This document shows positions 36,901 to 45,711 of a stretch of 64,000 nt of DNA, one piece after another; the stretch's first letter is position 1, and each line of letters begins with the position of its first letter. The stretch is from Marinobacter salexigens (GTDB lineage: Bacteria > Pseudomonadota > Gammaproteobacteria > Pseudomonadales > Oleiphilaceae), in NCBI RefSeq assembly GCF_018860765.1, contig NZ_JAHKPV010000001.1:547594-611593 (forward strand), written 5' to 3'. Both the position numbers and the translations under genes were made by a program. Under the pieces are notes generated by a model. It was not told where the DNA came from. It saw only the letters and a program-made list of their open reading frames with translations, and made no database searches.

Positions 36901-39900
36901 GCACGTAGTATTGATCGGATTTACTGAACCGTTCGCTGTTAAAACTCAGGCTTTCGATAGCCCAGGCCTGGGTGTCTTCCTGATAGTTGGTTGTCGAGCT
37001 CCAATAGGGCTGACGGAAGCTGGCTTGATAGGTCCAGTGTGTGCCCGGCGGGAAGACCAGTTCAGATTGATGCTGAAAGACATTATTGGGCAACACGTAC
37101 AACAGCTCATTGATGTTTGGCATACGCCAGTCGTCAAACCCAGCAAAGGTTGTTGCTTCGCAGTGATGGATACTCGCAGCCCAATCCCGTTTGGTAAGGG
37201 CGTTTTCCGGTGCATCCTGCCACATCAAGCCATTGTCTTTGTCGACAACTACTTGTTGAGCCGCGTCTCGTTGCAAGCCCTGAACGTAGCGGTCGTCTAT
37301 GGACTCACCACGAACACACATAACCGGTAGGAGTTGGTCATCATAATTTGAGGTGTTTTGGCGCCATAGAAGCCGAGCTTGCGTCAAACTGTAAATCGCT
37401 GGCCCAATGTTAGCGCCCGACTTCTCGATCGTATAACCCACTTCTTTAGAGGTAGGTAGGCGCCAGCCAGAATCTTTTGGTTCGGCTTCGGTGGCGCAAT
37501 ATGCCTGAGCTTCCGCTTTGGAACGAGTTTCGAAAGGCCGATCGGCAAACTGCCATTCTAGCCCGGTGACTTTATCAACCAATACCGCTTCGTCGTTTAC
37601 GGTGTAATCAATCGTGCTGCCACCGCTTTGGTAGTAACCGTCATCACCGTCCAACAGGCTGTAGGTGAGGCCAGTCTTGAGAATCAAAGACTGGGTTTCT
37701 ACGTCAACAACTCCGCCATTACCAAGGTACACCCGGCCCGCCGGATCAAACTCATGAACGTTTGAGAGCGACCAGCCATTGCCAAGCTGTCTATCAAAGC
37801 TGTTTTTGAATGACACCCCGCGAGTCTGCCAGCTTATGTAGTTCTGCCGACCTGGAACCGCGGTCACGCTATCACCGACCTGCGCCCAGGCAACCGGAAA
37901 TTCAGACAGTTCCCGTTCTTCTGCGGCAGCATTGCCGGCGCTAATGTATTGCGCCTTGTATTCGTAACCTATGCTGACACGCCCGCTGACCATACCTTTT
38001 GGCCGCACCCCATCAACTCGGGTGCCATCCCAAATGAACTCAACCTCGGTGTTTGTAGCCGGTGCGAGTTCACGCTGGAACACTCGCCCAGCCACTTCGA
38101 GCTTCACAATCATCTGTTCAAGAGTTGAGGGAATCGAAGCACCACTCACCTTAATGCGAGCTTTGTGTTTATAGCCTTCGGTTCGCTGGCTGGAATAGTG
38201 AAGCGTTAGTTGGGTGCCAGCAATTGAAATGTCTTCATGAAAGGTTTGCTGATACGGCTTCACATAGGAGCCGGTGCATTCGGTTTCTTCGTTTTTCTCG
38301 TCTTCCTGCTCAACGTCGGCATCGACCTCAGTCGGCGCTTCGTCTTCACTGGAGCCCCAGTTATAGTCCTTGGCCGAGAAGTGATTAAAGCTACCCCACC
38401 AGAGCGTGTCTCCCGCTTCGTAGCCTGCCAAACCAATAACCTCATCTTCGGTGTTGCCATTGCCGTTGAGGTCGTCCGGCGAGGAATCGCCGGTGTAGTC
38501 GAGGCCGTCGACCTCGCCATCGCCATCGACGTCCAACAACTGAACAACCACGCCATTGGAGGACGCCACCCACTGATTTCCAAGCCGATCGTAGGTTCCG
38601 ATCGGGACAATCTCACCAACGTCAAAGCCCAGAAAGTTATCAACGAACATCACGACGTCGCTATCAAACACAACACTGTCGCTGTAATACACGCCAGCTA
38701 CATGGAGATCGTTCGCAAAGGTGAAGGCTACTTCACTTGGCAGCTCGCCTGGCATTGATGTAGGTGTTTCAAACTCTGTAGCACTGAGCAAGAAGCTGTC
38801 TAAACTACGAGTACTGCCATCCGCGGAAAGCACCGTGGCGGAGGTAATACCATTGAACACGATAGTCGCCTGGCGTTTGCCAAACTCATCATTAACAGGG
38901 GTAGATTGGTGTATTTGAGGCTCGCTGGAGCTTAGATCGATGAGTGTTTGCTTGCTGTCTCGCAATAGCAGCATCACATCCTCAAGGTTCGACCAAGTAT
39001 TTGAGGCCCCGATGGTTGTGCGCTGAATTACCAACCGCCCCGGCATCTCATACACGATGGTCTGCTGGCCGGCAGGACCAGCGATAATAAAGCGCCCATT
39101 ACTATCCGTTTCCGTGGAGCCCAACTCGGGTTGGTTCAGGAACGATGCTTGCACCCCTTCAAGAGGCTGGCCATTGCGATCTTGTACTACACCGGTATAG
39201 ACCGCCATGGCCATGGGGTCGTAGCCGGTAACGGAAGCGTTGTCTGGCACATACTCGGAATAAGCTTCGGCGGCCGTTCCCTGTATATTGCTGATATCCG
39301 TGGCTTCCCGAACCCGAACAAAGAGGCGGTTGGATTCCAGCCCGTTGATCCGGGCAAAAACCTGAGCCTGACCAATTTTCTCAGCCGTAACCACGCCATC
39401 AATAACTGAGGCGATGGAACGGCTGTCCGCAATAAAACTGGCATAAGGAGTGAAGTCACTCTGGTTACCATTGTCGTAAACACCCATGACCTGAAGAGGC
39501 TGGGTGTTGCCCGGAACCATTATCAGTGTGCTGGGTGAAACCCGGATCTCGCTCAGGCCGTTTGTCTCTATCAGCGACTCGTCAATATCCAGAATGTGCG
39601 CAGTGTTGCAGCCTTGTGCTGCAGACGTGTCCGTCGTACTGACTGTCGCAAGGTTCCACTGCTCATTCTGGTCAATCGTGTGGAAGACCGCCACATAACC
39701 GTGAACCTCCGGAGTAGCCTGACTGGGTCCGTAAAGGCCACGGGACACTCCAAAACCGATCAGTCCTTCGGTGTTGGAACTACCGCTATTCTCGTTAAGA
39801 CCAGTCTGTAATAGGTGATCACGATGCCCCCAAGCTGGCCCGGTTGCCCAATCAAAATTTTCAAACCATGCTTTGTCTTGATAAATCCATAAAAATACAG

Positions 39901-42900
39901 CGCGAACCAGCACCTGATCGACTGTAGCTGACGCCAAATACCCTGACCCCCAAGCGACCGACTCGTTCAATACATGGGCATCACGGTGTCCCGCAATATA
40001 AGTATTAACATCCAGACGATCCCCAGGGCTCAGGCCATCGTTGTAATGCCCAATGACTTGATTACGGGTAAGGATGTAATCTGCGTATTCCTGAGCAACT
40101 GTCGCAACTTCTGGTGCCGCCCCTTCATAGGGTTTGATACCTCGCGCCGTGCGCTCAGCATTAATGAGGTACAAGCCTTTCTCCTGAACCGCCATAGCGT
40201 CCCACACGACTTGGGATGGCATGATCAGATACTGGAAGACGGACGGATCCTGGGCGCGTGCGAAGTTAAAGGCCCGCTCGATATCTTCAACGGTTGCAGC
40301 ATCATTACCCAGCCATTCGGCATCGTTTTCGGGATACAGCTTCTCGTACCCACGATCATCGGTTACAGGGTTTGCTAGGCATTGTGCAAGGTCGCGAGTA
40401 CCCAGCACTTCTATTGTCACGAGTTTCGAATCCGATAGGCCGAGCTCAGTGGTCACAACCAGCTCAACCGTATGACTACCCGCTTCAAGGTGGTCAATTA
40501 ACACCGTTGCTTGCTCTGAAATCAGTTGGCCGTTTATGAACCACTGATAAGCCAATGTTCCGGACGCCACCGAACTACCACTGGCATTCAAATCGATCTG
40601 CGTACCGGCGTAGCCTGAGACTACATCTGGCGCAACGGCTTTCGGCGTATAACCAACAACGACGGTCACAGCCTTGTTACCTATTAATCCTGAGTCATCC
40701 TCAACCTCAAGCCGGTAGGCCCAGGTGCCTATCGGCAACTCGCTGAGTGTCAACTGTGCAGCGTCCCCCAGAAGCTCACTGCTGCCGGCGGCAAACCATC
40801 GATAGGCAACAATTTCACCATCCGCGTCGGTACTGCCCGAGGCGTCCAGCGTGAGGGAACTGCCTTCGCTCACAACGTGGCTGTCTTCAACCACGGCTAC
40901 TGGTTGGTAACCAACAACAATCGTCACGGCCTTGGTGCTCACCAAACCCATGTCATCCTCAACCTCAAGCCGATAGATCCAGGTGCCTACCGGCAACTCG
41001 CTGAGTGCCAATTGAGCAGCGTCCCCCAGAAGCTCGGTGCTGCCGTCGGCAAACCACCGATAGGCGACAATCTCACCATCCGAATCGGAACTCTCTGAGG
41101 CATCCAACGTGAGAGAACTGCCTGCGTTCACAACGTGGCTATCGTCCAACGAGACTGTTGGTTCATAACCAACAACCACCGAGACCGTCTTGGTGTCCAC
41201 CAATCCGGAATCATCCTCAACTTCAAGGCGGTAGCTCCAAGTGCCCACTTGCAAATCACTGAGCGTCAATTGAGCAGCGTCTCCCAGAAGCTCACTGCTG
41301 CCGGCGGCAAACCACCGATAGGCAACAATCTCACCATCCGCATCGGTACTCTCCGAGGCGTCCAGCGTGACGGAACTTCCTTCTGAAACCGTGTGAGCAT
41401 CATTGACAACTGCAGCTATCGGTCGAACTTCAGTTACAGTCACCTCAAAACTGGTTCCCAGCACTTGACCAATAGAGTCAATTACTTCGAGCGTGTAATT
41501 CCTGGCTCCAGCGCCTAAGCCTTCGAGATTCAGAATCGCCTGATTTCCTACTACATCTCCGGTCGTATCATCAATCCACTTGAAGGAGACAATGCCTCCA
41601 GCGCCACTGGTTCCACTGGCATCGAGAACTACATTCTGACCAAGTCTGACCGATGATTCGCCGTCAATAGCAATCTCAATAGGGCGTATCACTGTAATTA
41701 CGATCGATTCTGGATACGCCTGAGTCAGCCCGTTGTTGTCTGTCACGGTCAACCGAAGGCTATGCTCCCCAGAAGCTAGCGAGTCCAGATGCAGGACTGG
41801 GTCACTGCCAAGATCAGCATCATCCGTCAGGCTGTACCACTGATAAGATATAATTGTTCCGTCAGAATCTGAGCTGCTTGAGGCATCAAGCGTTAAAGAC
41901 TCGCCGAAGTTAATGGAAGTCGGGTGACTCTCGATTCGAGCCACAGGTTCTGCGTAGTTGCGTACACAGCGAACGGGCGTATTGCTCTGCTGGCTATAGG
42001 GGAGCTGATGGACATGGTTAACTGCCAAACCAGACGCAATTTCGCTCTGGTATTCGAAGCGCCAAAACTGCGTCAGGTTTTCCAGCGCGTATGGGGCACG
42101 CGACCATCCCGGCGTCGTTGTCGTTGGCGTAGACGAAGCCCAATGCCGCACATCCGGTACGTTCAAAAAGACATCCGATGGGTTCTCTAGCGTAACGAAG
42201 TGCTCGAACTCCTGCATCAGTGTCTGAGATTCATTAAAATTCGGCAGACGCCAGTCGGAATGTCCCGCCAGCTCCAGCGTTTCGCAACTTTCTAGCGCAG
42301 CCGGCCAAGCTACATTGCTTACAAGAACCTGAGCATCGTCTTGCCACATTAGTCGATTGGCTCGATCAACGGTTACATTCTGTTCCATAGGCCTAAAAAA
42401 ATCAGGAACAAAGCGTTGCTCTCCACTGACGCATCGAGCGTGGGCTCGGCCAGTACTTTCTGGCTTAAGCTCTCCATTACCAAAGTGTACAGTGCTGTGG
42501 TAGTTGGTTAACGGCTTATGATTGCTCACATCGATAGCAAAAAATTCCATGCCAGTGTGTTTAAAAGCCGAGTTGATCAAGTTATTGCGGTAGCGCGTGC
42601 GATGGTGCTCCAATAAGAACACTAATTCGAGTCTGTTCGGCAATCGCCAAGTATCAATACCTCCATGCACAAGATTTTGACAAAATCTCGCAGCATCGTT
42701 CAAACCATCAAAGGAAACATCAACATTATCCGTATCCTCCCAAATGAGCCCGTTGACAGGGTCCAAAACGATATCTAGCAAATCATTCCTTACATAGACT
42801 CTGGGAGTTCCCGCCTGAGTCGTCGCATCATCCATAGGGTGGACAGGAACGCGATAACCGGTCATTGGCAACCGAGACATTCCATCAGGCAAATGTTCTG

Positions 42901-45574
42901 TATCGGTAAAGGGCACTACGGTTAATTGGAATGACTGAGTATCGCTCGCGCCATAGATATCAGACGCTCTAATCACTATGTCATGGACACCAATGTGATC
43001 AAAACCCGGCGTCCAAACGATATCTCCATCAGTGGCAACCATTCCCTCAGGCCCACTAATCACTTCTAATACGGGCTCACCGTCATTGGGATCGGATACC
43101 AACACCTCATAGGTATATGACAGGCCTTCGAGTGCTCTTTTGGGTGGCGCACTCACAATCACAGGTGGCAGGTTTGGATCCTTTACTTCTATTTCGAAGT
43201 TTTGAATGACTTGCCCACCCCGTTCATCGGTAACGGCAATCTCCACTTGATGAAAGCCAAGCTGGGAACGGCTGGGTTCCCACGAAATCAACCCAAACGG
43301 GGCATCGACCATCATTCCTTCTGGGGCTTCATTTAGACCAATACACAACTCGTCGTTGTTCGAGTCCGCTGCTAGGACCCTATATTCAAATTTTTTCAGC
43401 GCCCACGCCTCAAGTCCTGGCGTTGATATAACCACTGGAAGCTGGTTGGCTTCACTTAACTGGCTAGCTGTTAACCCGTAACCTTCCGCATTTGCAAGCG
43501 CTGGGCTTGGCGAACAGCTATCAAAGGAGGCGCCCGCCACAACCATATTAAAAGGGTCGTCGGGCGCAGCAGGGGATGGCGTATCAGGTGGGATAGGCGG
43601 TTCTGCATTGAATATTTCGAATAACTCGTAGTAGTCGATATACCCACCATCAGCAAACTGTATAAAGCGAACCGTGTTTTGCCTGACAAAAAACTGGTGA
43701 ACCCGGACCTCACTATTATTCCGGCTATTACCCAGAATTAAATCGTCTGCCATCCGCGAGTACGTCAGGTCAGATTTGCTTGTTCCGGACGTGTAGTACA
43801 CGGTGTTGTAGCCTTCATAGGCAATGATGAACTTCTTCCCGGAATCTTGCTCAATCTCAAAGGTGATGCCTTCCATAGCATTTCCGCCACCGGAACCACT
43901 GATGCTACCGCCGTAACCAATGCGACCGATGAGATAGTCATCTCCGCTGAGTCCTTGCACCACCTTTGTTCCCATTCGCGGAATCAGAATGTCCGGGCTT
44001 GCAGAACCCACCAACGGGCTGCCATCTGCTTTACCGGCAAACAATTGAAGGGACTGAGCCACGGTGGCTGGAGGAGTAACACCAAAGGCCTGAAACAGTT
44101 GTGCGCCGGTGAGCTGACTACCATTCTGGAACTCAAGTGCAGAGATAGTGTTATCAATCACAAAGAACCGTTTTATGGTCAAGGATTGACCGCTTTGCCC
44201 GATATTGAGAACGAGGTCATCACCCGCCTTCATCAAACCACTGGTGACGTCTGAGTAGGAGATACCGGAAAGAAACTCAATGACATTTTGACCTTCCACA
44301 TCGTGGATAGTATCGCGCCCATCACCCGCATCAATTCGGTAACGGTCATCGGCAGGGCCGCCAATCAGAAAGTCATCGCCAGCACCACCTGTCACCAATG
44401 TGGCGTCGTCACTCGCAACCAAAAGATCCGCATCGCCCGTGCCTGTTAGGCGCAACAATTCGGGCCATTCATTGCCCGGATCACTACCGCCGCCACCAGT
44501 ATCGCCTCCTCCAGCACCATCACAGTTCTCTGTGGTTGGATCGCATGTGTCATCCGGCGGCGGATTTTCACCACTACCATCATCACAGTTTTCAGGGTCC
44601 GCTTCTGGTTCGGAACAGAGAGGTAGCCCTCCATCACCCGGGTCGCTTCCGTCACCAGCTCCGTCCAACGAAGTACCGTCAATTATCATCTGAAACGGCG
44701 GTACCTGAGCCGGTTCAGGCACACCAAACATACTTATGATTTGCTCGGCGGCTATCTCGCCGCCACTTTCAAAACGAATCGCTGAGACCGTATTCGCGCG
44801 CGTGAAGAATTTGTAAATTCTTACTTCGTTGCCGGCATCGCCATTGCTTAGAATCAGGTCGTCCCCGGATTTCATTAGATTTGAAGCGACATCACTGAAG
44901 GAGATTCCATCAACAAACAAAACAACGTTTTGACCCTCATAGGCAACAATGAAATCCTCGCCGTTGCCAAGGCCAATTTCAAAGGTGACCCCGCTTGCAC
45001 GGCCAACCAGAAAATCATCACCGGCTTGGCCTTGAAGCATTTCCGTATCGTCAATAGGTATGAGGATGTCCCCAGCCTCCGTTCCCGTTAGCAATGGAGC
45101 CCCTTCATCTCCTATGTAAGGCACTTTCGAGACTTTGGTTTCAGTTGGGGCTGTCAGACCAAAGACTTGAAACAACAAAGATGCTGGAAGCGTTTGACCA
45201 GTTGAGAATTGAAACTCCTGAATCGTTCCGTCAACAGTGAAAAAACTCTTAATCGTGAGGCTCTGACCGCTCTGCCCAACGTTCAAAATCAGATCATTGC
45301 CTGATTTCATCAAACCACTGGATACATCCCCATAGCCGATTGAGCTGTCAAACTCTACGTAGTTACTCCCTTCCACTTCGTACAACGTATCCTTGCCACC
45401 TCCTGCGCTAACAACGTACCGATTGTCGCCCGGCCCACCCACGAGAAAATCATCACCGGTACCTGGAGTTACCCTTGCGCTTGCAACACCGACGATGATG
45501 AAATCGTCTCCAGCCGTCCCATCAATTGCATTCACTGCGCTGGCAGTTACTGAAGAACTAAACCAAAAAACCAA
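33953..45574 (-). CDS. Giant chimaeric RTX/PKD/CAP/DUF1566/Rhs (YD-repeat) polymorphic toxin
   Basis: A 3,873-residue surface or secreted protein. Layout by approximate residue: four RTX-like modules with GxGDDFLxG turns at 15-140, 150-285, 372-505 and 508-665, in an A-B-linker-A-B pattern around an Asp/Pro/Cys linker (298-372); Ig/cadherin-like domains 710-893; DUF1566-like pair 920-1208 (DTWRLPNRLE, DWRLPNFNES); six PKD-like domains 1210-1725; CAP/SCP-like domain 1727-1975 (LINAERTARG, GHYND, WGHRDHLL); Big-2-like 2005-2092; carboxypeptidase-regulatory-like 2122-2200; a DxDGDGEVDG calcium-type loop; Rhs start from 2434 with a second DUF1566 pair inserted (2652-2900); YD repeats to about 3725; the core end YDPKTGRWTARDPIGFAGG and WIDPTGL; then a unique 112-residue tip with a glycine run. 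The listed start is TTG; see the upstream extension. No PAAR or VgrG domain is seen. Confidence 0.88.
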   Translation of the reverse strand: MVFWFSSSVTASAVNAIDGTAGDDFIIVGVASARVTPGTGDDFLVGGPGDNRYVVSAGGGKDTLYEVEGSNYVEFDSSIGYGDVSSGLMKSGNDLILNVGQSGQSLTIKSFFTVDGTIQEFQFSTGQTLPASLLFQVFGLTAPTETKVSKVPYIGDEGAPLLTGTEAGDILIPIDDTEMLQGQAGDDFLVGRASGVTFEIGLGNGEDFIVAYEGQNVVLFVDGISFSDVASNLMKSGDDLILSNGDAGNEVRIYKFFTRANTVSAIRFESGGEIAAEQIISMFGVPEPAQVPPFQMIIDGTSLDGAGDGSDPGDGGLPLCSEPEADPENCDDGSGENPPPDDTCDPTTENCDGAGGGDTGGGGSDPGNEWPELLRLTGTGDADLLVASDDATLVTGGAGDDFLIGGPADDRYRIDAGDGRDTIHDVEGQNVIEFLSGISYSDVTSGLMKAGDDLVLNIGQSGQSLTIKRFFVIDNTISALEFQNGSQLTGAQLFQAFGVTPPATVAQSLQLFAGKADGSPLVGSASPDILIPRMGTKVVQGLSGDDYLIGRIGYGGSISGSGGGNAMEGITFEIEQDSGKKFIIAYEGYNTVYYTSGTSKSDLTYSRMADDLILGNSRNNSEVRVHQFFVRQNTVRFIQFADGGYIDYYELFEIFNAEPPIPPDTPSPAAPDDPFNMVVAGASFDSCSPSPALANAEGYGLTASQLSEANQLPVVISTPGLEAWALKKFEYRVLAADSNNDELCIGLNEAPEGMMVDAPFGLISWEPSRSQLGFHQVEIAVTDERGGQVIQNFEIEVKDPNLPPVIVSAPPKRALEGLSYTYEVLVSDPNDGEPVLEVISGPEGMVATDGDIVWTPGFDHIGVHDIVIRASDIYGASDTQSFQLTVVPFTDTEHLPDGMSRLPMTGYRVPVHPMDDATTQAGTPRVYVRNDLLDIVLDPVNGLIWEDTDNVDVSFDGLNDAARFCQNLVHGGIDTWRLPNRLELVFLLEHHRTRYRNNLINSAFKHTGMEFFAIDVSNHKPLTNYHSTVHFGNGELKPESTGRAHARCVSGEQRFVPDFFRPMEQNVTVDRANRLMWQDDAQVLVSNVAWPAALESCETLELAGHSDWRLPNFNESQTLMQEFEHFVTLENPSDVFLNVPDVRHWASSTPTTTTPGWSRAPYALENLTQFWRFEYQSEIASGLAVNHVHQLPYSQQSNTPVRCVRNYAEPVARIESHPTSINFGESLTLDASSSSDSDGTIISYQWYSLTDDADLGSDPVLHLDSLASGEHSLRLTVTDNNGLTQAYPESIVITVIRPIEIAIDGESSVRLGQNVVLDASGTSGAGGIVSFKWIDDTTGDVVGNQAILNLEGLGAGARNYTLEVIDSIGQVLGTSFEVTVTEVRPIAAVVNDAHTVSEGSSVTLDASESTDADGEIVAYRWFAAGSSELLGDAAQLTLSDLQVGTWSYRLEVEDDSGLVDTKTVSVVVGYEPTVSLDDSHVVNAGSSLTLDASESSDSDGEIVAYRWFADGSTELLGDAAQLALSELPVGTWIYRLEVEDDMGLVSTKAVTIVVGYQPVAVVEDSHVVSEGSSLTLDASGSTDADGEIVAYRWFAAGSSELLGDAAQLTLSELPIGTWAYRLEVEDDSGLIGNKAVTVVVGYTPKAVAPDVVSGYAGTQIDLNASGSSVASGTLAYQWFINGQLISEQATVLIDHLEAGSHTVELVVTTELGLSDSKLVTIEVLGTRDLAQCLANPVTDDRGYEKLYPENDAEWLGNDAATVEDIERAFNFARAQDPSVFQYLIMPSQVVWDAMAVQEKGLYLINAERTARGIKPYEGAAPEVATVAQEYADYILTRNQVIGHYNDGLSPGDRLDVNTYIAGHRDAHVLNESVAWGSGYLASATVDQVLVRAVFLWIYQDKAWFENFDWATGPAWGHRDHLLQTGLNENSGSSNTEGLIGFGVSRGLYGPSQATPEVHGYVAVFHTIDQNEQWNLATVSTTDTSAAQGCNTAHILDIDESLIETNGLSEIRVSPSTLIMVPGNTQPLQVMGVYDNGNQSDFTPYASFIADSRSIASVIDGVVTAEKIGQAQVFARINGLESNRLFVRVREATDISNIQGTAAEAYSEYVPDNASVTGYDPMAMAVYTGVVQDRNGQPLEGVQASFLNQPELGSTETDSNGRFIIAGPAGQQTIVYEMPGRLVIQRTTIGASNTWSNLEDVMLLLRDSKQTLIDLSSSEPQIHQSTPVNDEFGKRQATIVFNGITSATVLSADGSTRSLDSFLLSATEFETPTSMPGELPSEVAFTFANDLHVAGVYYSDSVVFDSDVVMFVDNFLGFDVGEIVPIGTYDRLGNQWVASSNGVVVQLLDVDGDGEVDGLDYTGDSSPDDLNGNGNTEDEVIGLAGYEAGDTLWWGSFNHFSAKDYNWGSSEDEAPTEVDADVEQEDEKNEETECTGSYVKPYQQTFHEDISIAGTQLTLHYSSQRTEGYKHKARIKVSGASIPSTLEQMIVKLEVAGRVFQRELAPATNTEVEFIWDGTRVDGVRPKGMVSGRVSIGYEYKAQYISAGNAAAEERELSEFPVAWAQVGDSVTAVPGRQNYISWQTRGVSFKNSFDRQLGNGWSLSNVHEFDPAGRVYLGNGGVVDVETQSLILKTGLTYSLLDGDDGYYQSGGSTIDYTVNDEAVLVDKVTGLEWQFADRPFETRSKAEAQAYCATEAEPKDSGWRLPTSKEVGYTIEKSGANIGPAIYSLTQARLLWRQNTSNYDDQLLPVMCVRGESIDDRYVQGLQRDAAQQVVVDKDNGLMWQDAPENALTKRDWAASIHHCEATTFAGFDDWRMPNINELLYVLPNNVFQHQSELVFPPGTHWTYQASFRQPYWSSTTNYQEDTQAWAIESLSFNSERFSKSDQYYVRCVRDAASSARMPYRFDKDGKHIATIDLDSGKTLVEFSYNDSDKLVGMTDPFGNHIVIERDINGTPTRMVAADGQVTELTVNEQNNLTALAYEDASQYQFFYQAGGLLTEKVDPNGYSYPHEFDENGRVYQTRNPEGGQWDFFDTRVGIGHDKYGYTTAEGEHYQTVRRVLENGDVRKEITYKNGATLIDILRADQLQQTTTYGGVTTVVDKVLDSKTLQEIPSVITITQPSGRASVTSLNKTYGQNGADTSRYTLTTDVNGDISTTEVDTRAGTLTQTSAEGRVVSEVVDPDTLLTQSVSVAGLQDTVFAYDTRGRLTGQAVGTRSTTYQYGSEGRGQVTAITAADGRQTVYEYDSLGRVTKVTYPDGHATLSEYDANGNQTTLVVPTPAEHVSTVNGINRVTSDTTPLGEATHYEYDRDRRLTAIALPSGQRLENTYSQNRLTQTNTPEGSILYSYHHGDQLSQISEGTETLAYTWDGSLLKEVGYQGELNEGIQYDHNANFQISQLTYAGDSTNLTYDRDGLLTGIHGFTLGRDANHGLPISLSNGTLNRTFAYNGYGEVTNVSTELNQTAAFGYELTYNSVGQITGKTETLPNGVINEYSYTYDDRYRLTGVTKNSQLVEQYQYDANGNRTLATSTERGVNSTVASYNLGDQLQSQGNTHYSYDGNGRLSQKTTSTEVTTYNYDSQGRLKQVQTPDHTIQYRHNALGNRVAKLKDGQVIERYLWQDKITLLATYDGNGNLKQRFSYTLGHAPTSFTENGNTYYLLTDQLGSPRVITDNAGQVVKAIEYDAYGNVIADSNPSITIPFGFAGGLKDDDTGLIRFGYRDYDPKTGRWTARDPIGFAGGDTNLYGYVLGDPVNWIDPTGLQSFDVAAGFGFAGGRLPQSKVEADNMNNLPERYNLLPKYGEAWGMVAAGGGGGGGTLLKFCKIVMKNPDTFLEIATELAEVLGGDPSDPQSKVDKMGEYHQHRTEIHAPGPK
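40645..41418 (-). repeat. Three tandem 258-bp copies encoding PKD-like domains
   Basis: Inside the giant gene, three consecutive 86-codon units are nearly identical. The marker cagcgtc(c/t)cccagaagctc recurs at 40759, 41017 and 41275, exactly 258 bp apart. Each unit encodes a PKD-like domain with LDAS, DGEIVAYRWF and GTW-YRLEVEDD motifs. High identity at DNA level points to recent duplication or gene conversion, so copy number may vary between strains and assemblies may collapse here. Confidence 0.9.
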
Positions 45575-45631
45575 GGGAAGCGAAAAGATCGAAGCAACGA
45601 TGGCTCGAAGTGCAGTTTTCGTAGCGCAAAT
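45575..45631 (-). other. In-frame signal-peptide extension of the giant gene without a standard start codon
   Basis: Reading upstream from the TTG at 45574 the frame stays open to a TGA at 45641-45643. It encodes ATKTALRAIVASIFSLP, continuing into LVFWFSSSVTASA: basic start, long hydrophobic core and an A-x-A site, i.e. a complete Sec signal peptide. No ATG, GTG or TTG occurs in this stretch; ATT at 45629-45631 is the only near-cognate codon well placed. No clear Shine-Dalgarno precedes either the ATT or the TTG. Confidence 0.6.
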
Positions 45632-45711
45632 CTCGAATAGTCAGGGAAATAATCTGTGGGGGCCCTGTAAGCATCTCGTTGGATGTCACGCAGGCCAGTT
45701 AAGGCATAGAG

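Noticed and set aside
40645..41418. Periodic repeats as a possible CRISPR array
   Set aside because: The 258-bp units are coding and contiguous, with no short repeats separated by unique spacers.
43500..45540. RTX-type repeats read as a type I-secreted toxin
   Set aside because: The repeats are at the N-terminus, there is no C-terminal secretion signal and no adjacent HlyB/HlyD/TolC set; the only HlyD-like gene belongs to the distant yhiI-rbbA-yhhJ operon.
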